The notes beneath the pieces are model-generated. The model saw only the letters and a list, made by a program, of their open reading frames with translations. It was not told the DNA's origin and did not search any database. A program made the position numbers and the translations under genes. This document shows, piece by piece, positions 1 through 7,183 of a DNA stretch of 38,772 nt (positions within the stretch are counted from its first letter, which is position 1; the number at the start of each line of letters is the position of its first letter). This stretch comes from Rubrobacter sp. (GTDB taxonomy: Bacteria; Actinomycetota; Rubrobacteria; Rubrobacterales; Rubrobacteraceae): assembly GCA_013697825.1 (NCBI GenBank), contig JACCWD010000202.1, forward strand, positions 1-38,772, read 5' to 3'.

Positions 1-1
1 T

Positions 2-127
2 AGGGTGAAGGGCTTCCTTATGCCGCGCCGCTTCTACGATTCGGCCACCGAGTTGAAGCGGGCCGTGGTGGACGCGATGCGCCTGCTCGGAGCGACGGAG
101 GTTCAGATTCAAGTTGGAGATACTTAA
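2..127 (+). CDS. C-terminal fragment, possibly an IS630-type transposase
   Basis: An open frame enters from the left edge and ends at TAA 125-127, giving about 41 residues. The visible tail runs from KGFLMPRRFYDSATELKRAV to a final QVGDT. The pattern of a basic segment, then RFYDSATELKRAV, then a helix resembles the C-terminal end of IS630-family DDE transposases, where a similar 'NR.F.s...L..AV' segment follows the last catalytic acid. The catalytic residues lie outside the window, so the assignment rests on weak resemblance. The stop codon sits inside the first unit of the tandem repeat that follows. Confidence 0.35.
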   Translation, partial: RVKGFLMPRRFYDSATELKRAVVDAMRLLGATEVQIQVGDT

Positions 128-188
128 AAGCTAATCGCTAAAAGCTAATCGCTAAAAGCTAATCGCTAAAAGCTAATCGCTAAAAGCT
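126..188. repeat. 14-bp tandem repeat, 4.5 copies
   Basis: The unit AAAAGCTAATCGCT occurs four times without change (126-139, 140-153, 154-167, 168-181), followed by half a unit at 182-188. It fills the space between the left-edge gene end and the ribH stop at 193. Related AAAAGCT/GCTGACGGCT sequence appears at 3963-3993 and 20460-20490, also just after stop codons. Perfect identity between copies suggests recent slippage expansion. No function is evident. Confidence 0.95.
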
Positions 189-192
189 GAAA

Positions 193-681
193 TTAGCCTT
201 CGGCTAATTTCTCTGCGAGACTCGCCATCTCGATGGCCGCCGCCGCCGCCTCGAAGCCTTTGTTTCCGAGCTTCGTCCCCGCTCTCTCGATGGCTTGTTC
301 GATGTTCTCCGTGGTTATGATGCCGAAGATGACCGGAACGCCCGTGTCGAGCGACGCGGAGACGATGCCGTTCGCCGCTCCTCCGGCCACGTAGTCGAAG
401 TGGGCGGTCGCGCCCCGGATGACGGTTCCGAGGCATATGATCGCATCGTACTTTCCCGACGAGGCCATCTTCTTCGCGGCGAGCGGTATTTCGTGCGCTC
501 CGGGAACCCACGCCACGTCCACGGAGTCGAGGTTTCCGCCGTGGCGTTCGATGGCCTCCAAAGAGCCTTCGAGGAGCGGCTTCACGATGAAGTCGTTGAA
601 ACGGGCGGCGACGATGCCGAAGGACTTTCCTTCGGCGGACAAGCTCCCTTCGAGGTGGTTGACCCGGTTTACCCGATCCAT
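193..681 (-). CDS. ribH: 6,7-dimethyl-8-ribityllumazine synthase
   Basis: RibH condenses 5-amino-6-ribitylamino-uracil with 3,4-dihydroxy-2-butanone 4-phosphate to form lumazine, the penultimate step of riboflavin synthesis. The 162-residue product has the usual length. It shows the family segments [17 protein letters not shown] and [14 protein letters not shown], the last with the catalytic His, and it ends in the usual helical tail. The ATG at 681 follows the SD GAAAGAGG, and the upstream ribBA stop overlaps it as TGATG, so the two are probably translationally coupled. It is the last gene of the rib operon. Confidence 0.95.
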   Translation of the reverse strand: MDRVNRVNHLEGSLSAEGKSFGIVAARFNDFIVKPLLEGSLEAIERHGGNLDSVDVAWVPGAHEIPLAAKKMASSGKYDAIICLGTVIRGATAHFDYVAGGAANGIVSASLDTGVPVIFGIITTENIEQAIERAGTKLGNKGFEAAAAAIEMASLAEKLAEG

Positions 682-1886
682 CACACCTCTTTCAAAACAT
701 GGTTCATCTTGTCGCGCTTCGTGCGAAGATACCGCTCGTTGTACCCGTTCGGCGTGACCTCGATACCGACCCTCTCGGAGACCGCGATGCCGAAGCCTTT
801 GAGGCCGACGACCTTGGCGAGATTGTTCGTGAGGAGCCGCACTTTGCTTATCCCGAGGTCGCCGAGTATCTCCGCCCCGAGACCGTAATCGCGCATGTCG
901 GGTGCGAGTCCGAGTTCTTGATTCGCCTCCACCGTGTCGAGTCCTTCGTCTTGCAAATGGTACGCCTTCATTTTGTTGAGGAGGCCGATGCCGCGCCCTT
1001 CTTGCTGCATGTACACGATGACCCCCTCGCCCTCCTCGGCGATCCGAACCATCGCGGCTTCGAGTTGCTCGCCACAGTCGCACCGGAGAGAGTGGAGCGC
1101 GTCCCCCGTCAAACACGCCGAGTGAACCCGGACGAGGACATCGTCTTTCCCTTCCGGCTCCCCGGCGATGATGGCGAGGTCGGTGAGATCGTTCGTGTCG
1201 TTCTCGTACGCCCGCACACGGAACTCCCCGAACGGGGTCGGGAGGCGCGTTTCGGCGGCGCACTTCACAGTCGTCTCGGTCGCGTGGCGGTACTCGATGA
1301 TTTGCTCGACCGTCACCATCTTTATGTCGTGCTTCTCGGAGAACTCCGCGAGGTCGGGAACCCTCGCCATCGTCCCGTCCTCTTTCATTATTTCGCATAT
1401 GACCCCGGCGGGTTTGAGTCCGGCGAGGCGTGCGAGATCCACGGCCCCCTCCGTCTGCCCGGTCCGGGCGAGAACGCCCTCCGGCTGCGCCCGGAGCGGG
1501 AACATATGCCCCGGCATAACGAGGTCGTCCGGCCCGGTCTCGTCGGCGACGGCGACCCGGCACGTGTGCGCCCGATCCGCCGCCGAAATCCCCGTCGTAC
1601 ACCCGTCCCGCGCCTCGATGGAAGCCGTGAATGCCGTCCCGAGAGGCTCGGTATTGTGGCGGGCCATCGGCGGTATTTCGAGTTTGTCGATGAACTCGCC
1701 GTCCATCGGGAGGCATATGAGGCCGCGAGCGTGCGTCGCCATGAAATTGATATGCTCCGCCGTGACGAGCTCGGCGGCGACGGTTATGTCGCCCTCGTTC
1801 TCCCGGTCCTCGTCGTCGCAGACGATGACCATCTTCCCGTTCCTCACGTCTTCCAGAATATCCTCGATGGGGCTGAACGGTTTCAT
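681..1886 (-). CDS. ribBA: Bifunctional DHBP synthase / GTP cyclohydrolase II
   Basis: This 401-residue fusion makes both riboflavin precursors. The N-terminal RibB half converts ribulose 5-phosphate to 3,4-dihydroxy-2-butanone 4-phosphate and carries [18 protein letters not shown] and the PGHMFPL loop. The C-terminal RibA half opens the GTP ring and carries the zinc-binding pattern [15 protein letters not shown], then [11 protein letters not shown] and RLLTNN. The start at 1886 is preceded by GAGAGGAGAGGC, and its [11 protein letters not shown] aligns with the N-termini of other RibBA proteins. An ATG at 1910, which overlaps the ribE stop as ATGA, would add eight residues and is the alternative. 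Confidence 0.95.
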   Translation of the reverse strand: MKPFSPIEDILEDVRNGKMVIVCDDEDRENEGDITVAAELVTAEHINFMATHARGLICLPMDGEFIDKLEIPPMARHNTEPLGTAFTASIEARDGCTTGISAADRAHTCRVAVADETGPDDLVMPGHMFPLRAQPEGVLARTGQTEGAVDLARLAGLKPAGVICEIMKEDGTMARVPDLAEFSEKHDIKMVTVEQIIEYRHATETTVKCAAETRLPTPFGEFRVRAYENDTNDLTDLAIIAGEPEGKDDVLVRVHSACLTGDALHSLRCDCGEQLEAAMVRIAEEGEGVIVYMQQEGRGIGLLNKMKAYHLQDEGLDTVEANQELGLAPDMRDYGLGAEILGDLGISKVRLLTNNLAKVVGLKGFGIAVSERVGIEVTPNGYNERYLRTKRDKMNHVLKEV

Positions 1887-1906
1887 TGCCTCTCCTCTCG
1901 AATTCG

Positions 1907-2527
1907 TCATACGCTTTGCCTTTCACTCATGAAGTTCTCGATATGCGGCCCGGCGAGCTTCTCGACGTACTTCCCGATCACATCCGCTTCGAGATTCACG
2001 AAATCCCCGACCCGAAGCGACCCGAGGTTCGTGACCTCCCTTGTATGCGGAAGTATGGAAACGGTGAACGAGTCGTCCCTCACCGCAACGACGGTCAAGC
2101 TTATGCCGTCCACCGAGATGCTTCCCTTCTCGACGGTGTACCGGAGAACGTCCTCCGGCGCGGCGAACTCCCACATCTCCGCGCCGCCCTCCGGCACGAC
2201 ACCGAGAACCTCGCCGACACCGTCCACATGTCCTTGAACGAGATGCCCCCCGAACCTCTTCTCCGCGCTCATCGCCCGTTCGAGGTTCACGACGCTCCCG
2301 GCCCCGAGGCCGCCGAGGGCGGTCCGGCGGAGCGTCTCGGCCATCGCATCGAAGGCGAGTGCATCGCCCCGAACCTCGCTCACGGTGAGGCACACCCCGT
2401 TCACGGAGACGGAGTCGCCGAGGGATGCGTCGGAGGACGCGACAGGGGCGAAGATTTCCAGGCGGAGCATGCCGCCCTCCTCGATCTTCGTTATACGGCC
2501 TGCTTCTTCAACCAGCCCGGTGAACAT
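1907..2527 (-). CDS. ribE: Riboflavin synthase alpha subunit
   Basis: RibE dismutates two lumazine molecules into riboflavin and the pyrimidine precursor. The 206-residue protein begins with the near-universal MFTGLVEE and has two lumazine-binding repeats: the first has [13 protein letters not shown] and the second has [24 protein letters not shown] lies at their junction. The ATG at 2527 follows GAAGGAGGAGC, one of the best ribosome sites in the window. The gene overlaps the end of ribD by 20 nt. Confidence 0.96.
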   Translation of the reverse strand: MFTGLVEEAGRITKIEEGGMLRLEIFAPVASSDASLGDSVSVNGVCLTVSEVRGDALAFDAMAETLRRTALGGLGAGSVVNLERAMSAEKRFGGHLVQGHVDGVGEVLGVVPEGGAEMWEFAAPEDVLRYTVEKGSISVDGISLTVVAVRDDSFTVSILPHTREVTNLGSLRVGDFVNLEADVIGKYVEKLAGPHIENFMSERQSV

Positions 2528-3659
2528 GCTCCTCCTTCGCTATTTCCATATCTTTGGGTACTTCGTACTTCGGATAAAGCGTCACGGCCACGTCGTCGCC
2601 GAACATGCCGACGTCTGAGATCGAGAACCGGAAAGCCTCGGCCATCTTCGAGATCCTCATCGCCCCGATCATCGGTATCCCGTCCGCTCCGATGAGCTTC
2701 GGCGCATAAAAGAGAGTCATCTTATTAACGAGCCGCCCCTCCACGAAGCTCCTCGCCGTCCCGCCCCCGCTCTCGACGAGGACGCCCCGGATATCCCGGC
2801 TCCCGAGTTCATTCAAAACGAACGGAAGGTCGAGGCCGCGCCACGTCGCCGGAACCCCGACCACCTCGACGCCGAGCTTCCGAAGAGCCTTCTCTCGACC
2901 ATCGAGGTATTTGTGGTCCGCGAAGACGATCGCCGGAAGCTCCCCGGCGGTGCGGGCGATCCGGCTCTCCGGCGAGGTCGTCACCCTCGGGTCGAGGACG
3001 ACTCGCGTTATGCGCGGCGGCTCCTCGTCCACATCGCGGGCGTCGAGCGTGGGATCGTCGGCCCGGACGGTCCCCGCCCCGACGAGGACGGCTCCGGCTT
3101 CGGCCCGGAGTTCGTGCGCCCGCCGCCTCGACTCCTCTCCCGTGACCCATTTCGAGTCGCCTCCGGCGGCGGCGATACGCCCGTCGAGCGTCGTCGCCAT
3201 CTTCAAATGGACGAAGGGACGACCGGAACGCTTCCGCCAGAAAAACTGCTCGTTTTGCACATCGAAGGCCGAATCATTCAAAACCTCGACCTCCACCCCG
3301 GCGTCGCGGAGGATGCCGATGCTCTTCCCGTTCATCCACGGATTCGGGTCGAGGTGGCCGACGACGACGCGCTTTATTCCGGCTCGTAAAATCGCCTCGG
3401 TGCACGAGGGTCCGGGGGTGAAATGGTGGCAATTGCATGGTTCGAGTGTGACGTACATCGTCGCGCCTCGGGCTTTTTCGCCCGCTTTTTCGAGTGCCAT
3501 CGCCTCGGCGTGCGCGGTGCCGGGTCGGACGTGCCATCCCTCGCTTATGATGGAGCCTTCGCGCACGATGACTGCGCCCACGAGTGGGTTTGGGGCTGCT
3601 GTGAAACGCCCGCGTTCGGCAAGCTCGCGGGCGAGATCCATAAAGGATTCCCGTGCCAA
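2508..3659 (-). CDS. ribD: Bifunctional pyrimidine deaminase/reductase RibD
   Basis: RibD performs the second and third steps of riboflavin synthesis: deamination of the ring, then NADPH-dependent reduction of the ribosyl side chain. The N-terminal deaminase has HAEAMAL and a zinc pattern PCNCHHFTPGPSC. The C-terminal reductase has LKMATTLDGRIA, DSKWVTGEESR, VGAGTVRADDPTL and YAPKLIG. TTG at 3659 is chosen because GAGG stands 4 nt before it and the resulting N-terminus (ARESFMDLAREL) matches the family. The alternatives are ATG 3641, with a weak SD, and ATG 3698, which would lie inside the riboswitch. The zinc loop is two residues longer than the usual PCSHxGRTPPC. Confidence 0.93.
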   Translation of the reverse strand: MARESFMDLARELAERGRFTAAPNPLVGAVIVREGSIISEGWHVRPGTAHAEAMALEKAGEKARGATMYVTLEPCNCHHFTPGPSCTEAILRAGIKRVVVGHLDPNPWMNGKSIGILRDAGVEVEVLNDSAFDVQNEQFFWRKRSGRPFVHLKMATTLDGRIAAAGGDSKWVTGEESRRRAHELRAEAGAVLVGAGTVRADDPTLDARDVDEEPPRITRVVLDPRVTTSPESRIARTAGELPAIVFADHKYLDGREKALRKLGVEVVGVPATWRGLDLPFVLNELGSRDIRGVLVESGGGTARSFVEGRLVNKMTLFYAPKLIGADGIPMIGAMRISKMAEAFRFSISDVGMFGDDVAVTLYPKYEVPKDMEIAKEEHVHRAG

Positions 3660-3666
3660 AATTCCT

Positions 3667-3811
3667 CTTTCTCCCATCCGGACTATGACCGTCGGCATCG
3701 GAATCTCACCGATTCAACCCCGGATGTTTCACCGGAGTTCGCGGGCTTCCCGGAGAGGTACGCCCTCCTCGGGATCACCGCCGGTGCGGGAATTCCACCC
3801 GCCCCCGAAAG
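3667..3811 (-). ncRNA. FMN riboswitch (RFN element)
   Basis: Read on the minus strand, the segment carries the conserved RFN blocks in order: GGGGCGGGTGGAATTCCCGC, ACCGGCGGTGATCC, AGCCCGCGA, GGTGAGATTCCGATGCCGAC and TAGTCCGGATGGGAGAAAG. P1 is formed by CUUUC (3811-3807) and GAAAG (3671-3667). The aptamer ends at the GAGG of the ribD ribosome site (3667-3664), and no terminator fits between it and ribD. Control is therefore probably translational, through SD accessibility. FMN binding represses the operon in known members. Confidence 0.96.
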
Positions 3812-3823
3812 TTGATTATCGAG

Positions 3824-3852
3824 AACGTACCATATGCCATAGCCTTCGGCAA
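3824..3852 (-). promoter_or_regulatory. Promoter of the rib operon
   Basis: The -35 TTGCCG (3852-3847) and -10 TACGTT (3829-3824) are separated by exactly 17 nt on the minus strand. The predicted start near 3817 lies a few bases before P1 of the riboswitch, which is where a riboswitch transcript should begin. Confidence 0.6.
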
Positions 3853-3962
3853 TGGTGGCGTTCAGCTATCGACTTTTTGTCGGGCCTCGAAAGCCGCCGT
3901 TGACCACGTCTCCGGTGCCGAGAAGGGGCGACGCCGTAATGTGGGATGCGCGACCCCAAAAT

Positions 3963-3996
3963 AAGCTGACGGCTGGTTGCTGACGACTAAAAGCTA
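3963..3996. repeat. Degenerate AAAAGCT/GCTGACG repeat
   Basis: Short direct and inverted GCTGACG/CTGACGACT units followed by AAAAGCT abut the rpe stop at 3994-3996. They resemble the 126-188 tandem repeat and the 20460-20490 segment. The remaining bases between here and the riboswitch promoter hold no gene that I can support. Confidence 0.6.
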
Positions 3997-4668
3997 GCGA
4001 GACGCCCCGCGCCCCGCCTCGATGATCTTCCACATCTCCTCCGCCGGATTTCCTTTATACACGGCGGAACCCGCCACGAGAACTTGCGCCCCCGCCTCGA
4101 CCATGAGCGGCGCGGTCTTCTCGGTGATGCCGCCGTCAACTTGGACGGGGAGGTCGTAAAGTTCCTTTATGCGACGCACTTTATCCGCCATTTCGGGGAT
4201 GAAATCCTGTCCGCCGAAGCCGGGGTTCACGCTCATGACGAGGATGAAATCGAGGTGCGGGACGGCGTATTCGAGGATTTCGGGGCGGGTCGTCGGGGTG
4301 AGGGCGGCTCCGGCCTCCACGCCTCCGGCACGGATCATGTTCAAAGTCCGGTGGAGGTGGCGCACGGTCTCCGGCTGCACGGAGATGCTCGCCACCCCGG
4401 CCTTTATGAAGTCGGGGATGAGCGAGTCGGGGCGATCCATTTGAAGATGCGCGTCCACGGGAAGGTCGGTGGCGTTCACGAGCGACTCCGCCACCATCGG
4501 CCCGACGGTGAGGTTCGGGACGAAGTGGTTGTCCATCACGTCGAAGTGGACGAGCTCCGCCCCGCCGTCCTTCGCCCGCTCGACCTCGTCGGCGAGGTGC
4601 GCGAAGTCCGCCGATAAAATGGACGGCGCGCCCACTATCCGGTCTTTCAAATCTCCCCAAAACGCCAA
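3994..4668 (-). CDS. rpe: Ribulose-phosphate 3-epimerase
   Basis: Rpe interconverts ribulose 5-phosphate and xylulose 5-phosphate in the pentose phosphate pathway. The 224-residue TIM-barrel protein has PSILSADFAHL at the first strand, the metal-binding segment HFDVMDNHFVPNLT, DAHLQM, SVNPGFGGQ and QVDGGI. The start is TTG 4668, seven nt after GGAGGT; no ATG nearby has a comparable ribosome site. It has its own promoter. Its position downstream of the rpe promoter and before the rib operon makes metabolic sense, since RibBA consumes ribulose 5-phosphate. Confidence 0.95.
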   Translation of the reverse strand: MAFWGDLKDRIVGAPSILSADFAHLADEVERAKDGGAELVHFDVMDNHFVPNLTVGPMVAESLVNATDLPVDAHLQMDRPDSLIPDFIKAGVASISVQPETVRHLHRTLNMIRAGGVEAGAALTPTTRPEILEYAVPHLDFILVMSVNPGFGGQDFIPEMADKVRRIKELYDLPVQVDGGITEKTAPLMVEAGAQVLVAGSAVYKGNPAEEMWKIIEAGRGASR

Positions 4669-4706
4669 AGCGCGTACCTCCTCGAAAAGTGTGCGAACCC
4701 GGCCAT

Positions 4707-4735
4707 TTTATATGGGAATCGGGTGGAAGGTTCAA
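4707..4735 (-). promoter_or_regulatory. Sigma-70-type promoter of rpe
   Basis: The -35 TTGAAC (4735-4730) and -10 TATAAA (4712-4707) have a 17-nt spacer on the minus strand. Predicted initiation near 4700 leaves a leader of about 32 nt containing the GGAGGT ribosome site. Confidence 0.75.
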
Positions 4736-4864
4736 TTCGCGGCGGGATCGGGGGTCGGGGGATGACGAGGGTGCGAATCCCATGTCATCGAGGCATTCGG
4801 TCGAGTTCGGCGAGGGTTCGTCGGACGAGGAAGCGGGAATATCGTGGACGAGCGAGTCGAGCAT

Positions 4865-4885
4865 CTCCCGACTCCCGACTCCCGG
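4865..4885. repeat. CCCGACT tandem repeat (family C)
   Basis: Three copies of the 7-nt unit CTCCCGA/CTCCCGG lie in tandem in the intergenic region between rpe and the HNH nuclease. The same motif on either strand recurs at 34897-34918, 35267-35335 and 37698-37737, always between genes. Confidence 0.7.
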
Positions 4886-4904
4886 TATTTTCGGCCCCTC
4901 CACG

Positions 4905-4913
4905 TGATAATGT
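4905..4913 (+). promoter_or_regulatory. Possible extended -10 promoter of the HNH gene
   Basis: TGATAATGT at 4905-4913 contains a TGn extension followed by TAATGT. It lies about 29 nt before the GTG start at 4942. No good -35 was found, so support is modest. Confidence 0.35.
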
Positions 4914-4941
4914 GATCGCGGCCAAATACGAGGGAGGATTC

Positions 4942-5667
4942 GTGGCTCGAAGAAGACGTGGAAGATCGGCGAACCGAATGCTCATCGGCGCGGCCATAGT
5001 CGTCGTCGCGGTCGTGGGGCTCGCCCTCGGCGTCGTTGACCTCGAAGATTTGACGGGCGGAGAAATCGGCGCGTCCGCTCCGCCCCCCGGGACGAGCGAA
5101 GCCGGAAGCCCGTTGGAGGCTTCGGACACGCTCGCCGCGCTCGAAGTCGAGGCGGAGGGTTCGATGTCCGGGTATTCGCGCGACGAGTTCCCGCATTGGA
5201 GCGGGGCCGACGAATTCGGGTGGGAAGCTCCCGACTCCTCCTGCGACGCTCGCGACGCGTCGCTCATACGAGACGGCGAGGCGGTCGAGGTCGGAGACGG
5301 GTGCGACATCGAATCGGGGGAGTGGGTGGATCCATACGCCGGGGAGACGATCACCGACTCTTCGAGCGTGGACATAGACCACATCGTCCCCCTCGCGAAT
5401 GCATGGAGAAGCGGAGCGGACGAATGGGGCAAGCCGCTCCGCGAGGAGTTCGCGAACGCGCAAATAAACCTCCTCTCCACCGACGCGGGCGAGAACCGCT
5501 CGAAGGGCGACCGCGGCCCCGAAGCATGGCGACCGCCCGACGAAGGCGCGTGGTGCGACTATTCGGTGCGGTGGGTCTCCGTGAAGAGCGAGTACGAACT
5601 CTCCGTCAACGAGGAGGAAAGAGCCGCCCTCGAAGAAATGCTCGCGACGTGCGAGGCGGGATCATGA
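4942..5667 (+). CDS. Membrane-anchored HNH nuclease (DUF1524/GmrSD-C type)
   Basis: This is a 241-residue protein with a basic N-terminus and one membrane segment (about residues 13-33). A low-complexity linker follows, then a C-terminal HNH nuclease domain. The nuclease core shows DIDHIVPLANAW (DHIVPL at 146-151), N176 in FANAQINLL and NRSKGD at 185-190, the His-Asn pattern of secreted DUF1524 nucleases. Four Cys in the outer domain (for example C101 and C121) could form disulfides. It probably cleaves nucleic acid outside the membrane. GTG 4942 follows GAGGGAGGATTC. The stop overlaps the next gene as ATGA. Confidence 0.85.
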   Translation: MARRRRGRSANRMLIGAAIVVVAVVGLALGVVDLEDLTGGEIGASAPPPGTSEAGSPLEASDTLAALEVEAEGSMSGYSRDEFPHWSGADEFGWEAPDSSCDARDASLIRDGEAVEVGDGCDIESGEWVDPYAGETITDSSSVDIDHIVPLANAWRSGADEWGKPLREEFANAQINLLSTDAGENRSKGDRGPEAWRPPDEGAWCDYSVRWVSVKSEYELSVNEEERAALEEMLATCEAGS

Positions 5668-5945
5668 GCGAAAAATACTCCACCTTCCATTCCACGACGG
5701 GCGGCGTCATGACTGTGGAAGCCGGAGCCATCACCGGCGACCTCGAAGTATGCACGAAGCCCGCCGAGGGCGGAGTCGAAATAACCGTCCGGTACGCCGG
5801 GGCCGACGAATGGTACGTCGTCGAGGAGAGTCCCGTCGAGGATCGGGAAGGGTGCCACGAGCGCGTCGTCGAATGCTTGACAACGCGGGGGAGGAAGGAA
5901 GGGTTCAATGAGGAGGCCGTCTCCCTAGCCGAACTCCACGGCTGA
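5664..5945 (+). CDS. Small protein coupled to the HNH nuclease
   Basis: I do not recognise this family. The 93-residue protein starts with MSEKYSTFHSTTGG, has no signal peptide or membrane segment, and contains three Cys (30, 64, 71) and a central WYVVEESPVED segment that looks like beta structure. Its ATG overlaps the nuclease stop as ATGA, and GAGGCGGG precedes it, so the pair is probably co-translated. The coupling allows an immunity or partner role for the nuclease, but nothing in the sequence proves it. It ends 5 nt before the convergent pilC stop. Confidence 0.7.
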   Translation: MSEKYSTFHSTTGGVMTVEAGAITGDLEVCTKPAEGGVEITVRYAGADEWYVVEESPVEDREGCHERVVECLTTRGRKEGFNEEAVSLAELHG

Positions 5946-5950
5946 ATCAC

Positions 5951-7162
5951 TCACTCGATAAGCTCGAAGATGCGGAGCATCGGCAAGTACATCGAGATTA
6001 TTATCGCCCCGACGATGGCCCCCACTACGAGGATCATGACCGGCTCGATTATGGAGGTGAGCGACTTCACCGTGTTGTCCACTTCGGATTCGTAGAAATC
6101 GGCGATCTTCGAGAGCATCCCGTCAAGGTTCCCCGTCTCCTCCCCAACGGCGATCATGCGCGTAACCATCGGCGGGAATACGGGTTCGCCTTCGAGCGGC
6201 GCGTGAATCGGCGCGCCTTGCCGTATGGCATCCCGTCCGCGAAGAAGGGCGGCCTCGACGACGGGATTGCCGGACGAGGTCGCCGCTATTTCGAGAGCTT
6301 GCAAAATCGGCACGCCGGACGAGATGAGCGCTCCGAGCGTCCTCACGCACCGCGCCAGCGCGACCTTCCGAACCACGCCCCCGATGCCGAGCGGAATTTT
6401 GAGGACGAGGCGCCCCCACGCTTTTCGCCCCGCCTCGGTTCGCGTCCACCGAACGAAGACGAACGCGACCATAATGAAGAGAATGAGCATCGCGAGTCCG
6501 CCGAAGCCCGTGAGGATGTCCGAAACACCGAGCGCGATCCTCGTCGGGAGCGGGAGCGAGCCTCCGAGGTCGGCGTACATTCCGGCGAAGATCGGGACGA
6601 TGAAAACGAGCATGAACAGCGCGGCGGCGAGCGCGAAGGCGAGGACGAAGAGCGGATACGTCATCGCGCCGCGCACCTTCCTTTTGAGTTCTTGATCCTT
6701 CTCGAGCTGCGCGGCGACGCGGAGAAGCACCTCGTCGAGCGCGCCCCCGACCTCCCCAGCCCGAACCATTTCGACATACAATCGCCCGAAGACATCCTCG
6801 TGGCTATGGAGAGCTTCCGAGAGCGAGGAGCCGGACTCGATGTCCTTCCGAACCTCCTCGACGATCTCCCGGAGCTTCGCCGATTCGGTTTGGTCGGCGA
6901 GGATGCCCAGCGAGCGCACGAGGGGAAGTCCGGCTTCGATCATGGTGGCGAGCTGCCACGTGAATATCACGAGGTCGTCCGCCCGGACCCCTTTGAAAAG
7001 AGAAGGCATCTCGCGCTCGCGGAGTCCTTGCTCGCTCACGTCTATGACGAGGAGGCCGCGCCTTCGGAGGAGCTCGGCGACGGCTTCGCGGTCTTCGCCC
7101 TCGATCTTATCCCGGAGGATTTCGCCCTCGGGATTTCGGACTTTGTATTTATAAACGGACAT
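5951..7162 (-). CDS. pilC: Type IV pilus inner-membrane platform protein PilC
   Basis: PilC/GspF-family proteins sit in the inner membrane and link the pilus motor ATPases to pilin assembly. The 403-residue product begins YKYKVRNPEGEI. It has two T2SSF repeats with the typical FTWQLATMIEAGLPL and ALARCVRTLGALISSGVPIL, and three membrane segments (near residues 170-195, 220-240 and 375-400). The ATG at 7162 follows GGGAGTTGAAAG. It lies 21 nt behind pilT and probably shares its transcript. No pilB or pilin gene is in the window. Confidence 0.92.
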   Translation of the reverse strand: MSVYKYKVRNPEGEILRDKIEGEDREAVAELLRRRGLLVIDVSEQGLREREMPSLFKGVRADDLVIFTWQLATMIEAGLPLVRSLGILADQTESAKLREIVEEVRKDIESGSSLSEALHSHEDVFGRLYVEMVRAGEVGGALDEVLLRVAAQLEKDQELKRKVRGAMTYPLFVLAFALAAALFMLVFIVPIFAGMYADLGGSLPLPTRIALGVSDILTGFGGLAMLILFIMVAFVFVRWTRTEAGRKAWGRLVLKIPLGIGGVVRKVALARCVRTLGALISSGVPILQALEIAATSSGNPVVEAALLRGRDAIRQGAPIHAPLEGEPVFPPMVTRMIAVGEETGNLDGMLSKIADFYESEVDNTVKSLTSIIEPVMILVVGAIVGAIIISMYLPMLRIFELIE

Positions 7163-7183
7163 CTTTCAACTCCCGGTCGCTTT

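Noticed and set aside
126-188. CRISPR array
   Set aside because: The 14-bp units are directly adjacent with no spacers, and no cas genes are present.
3639-3698. ATG 3698 as the ribD start
   Set aside because: It would place the first ten codons inside the conserved 3' part of the FMN aptamer, and it has no ribosome site.
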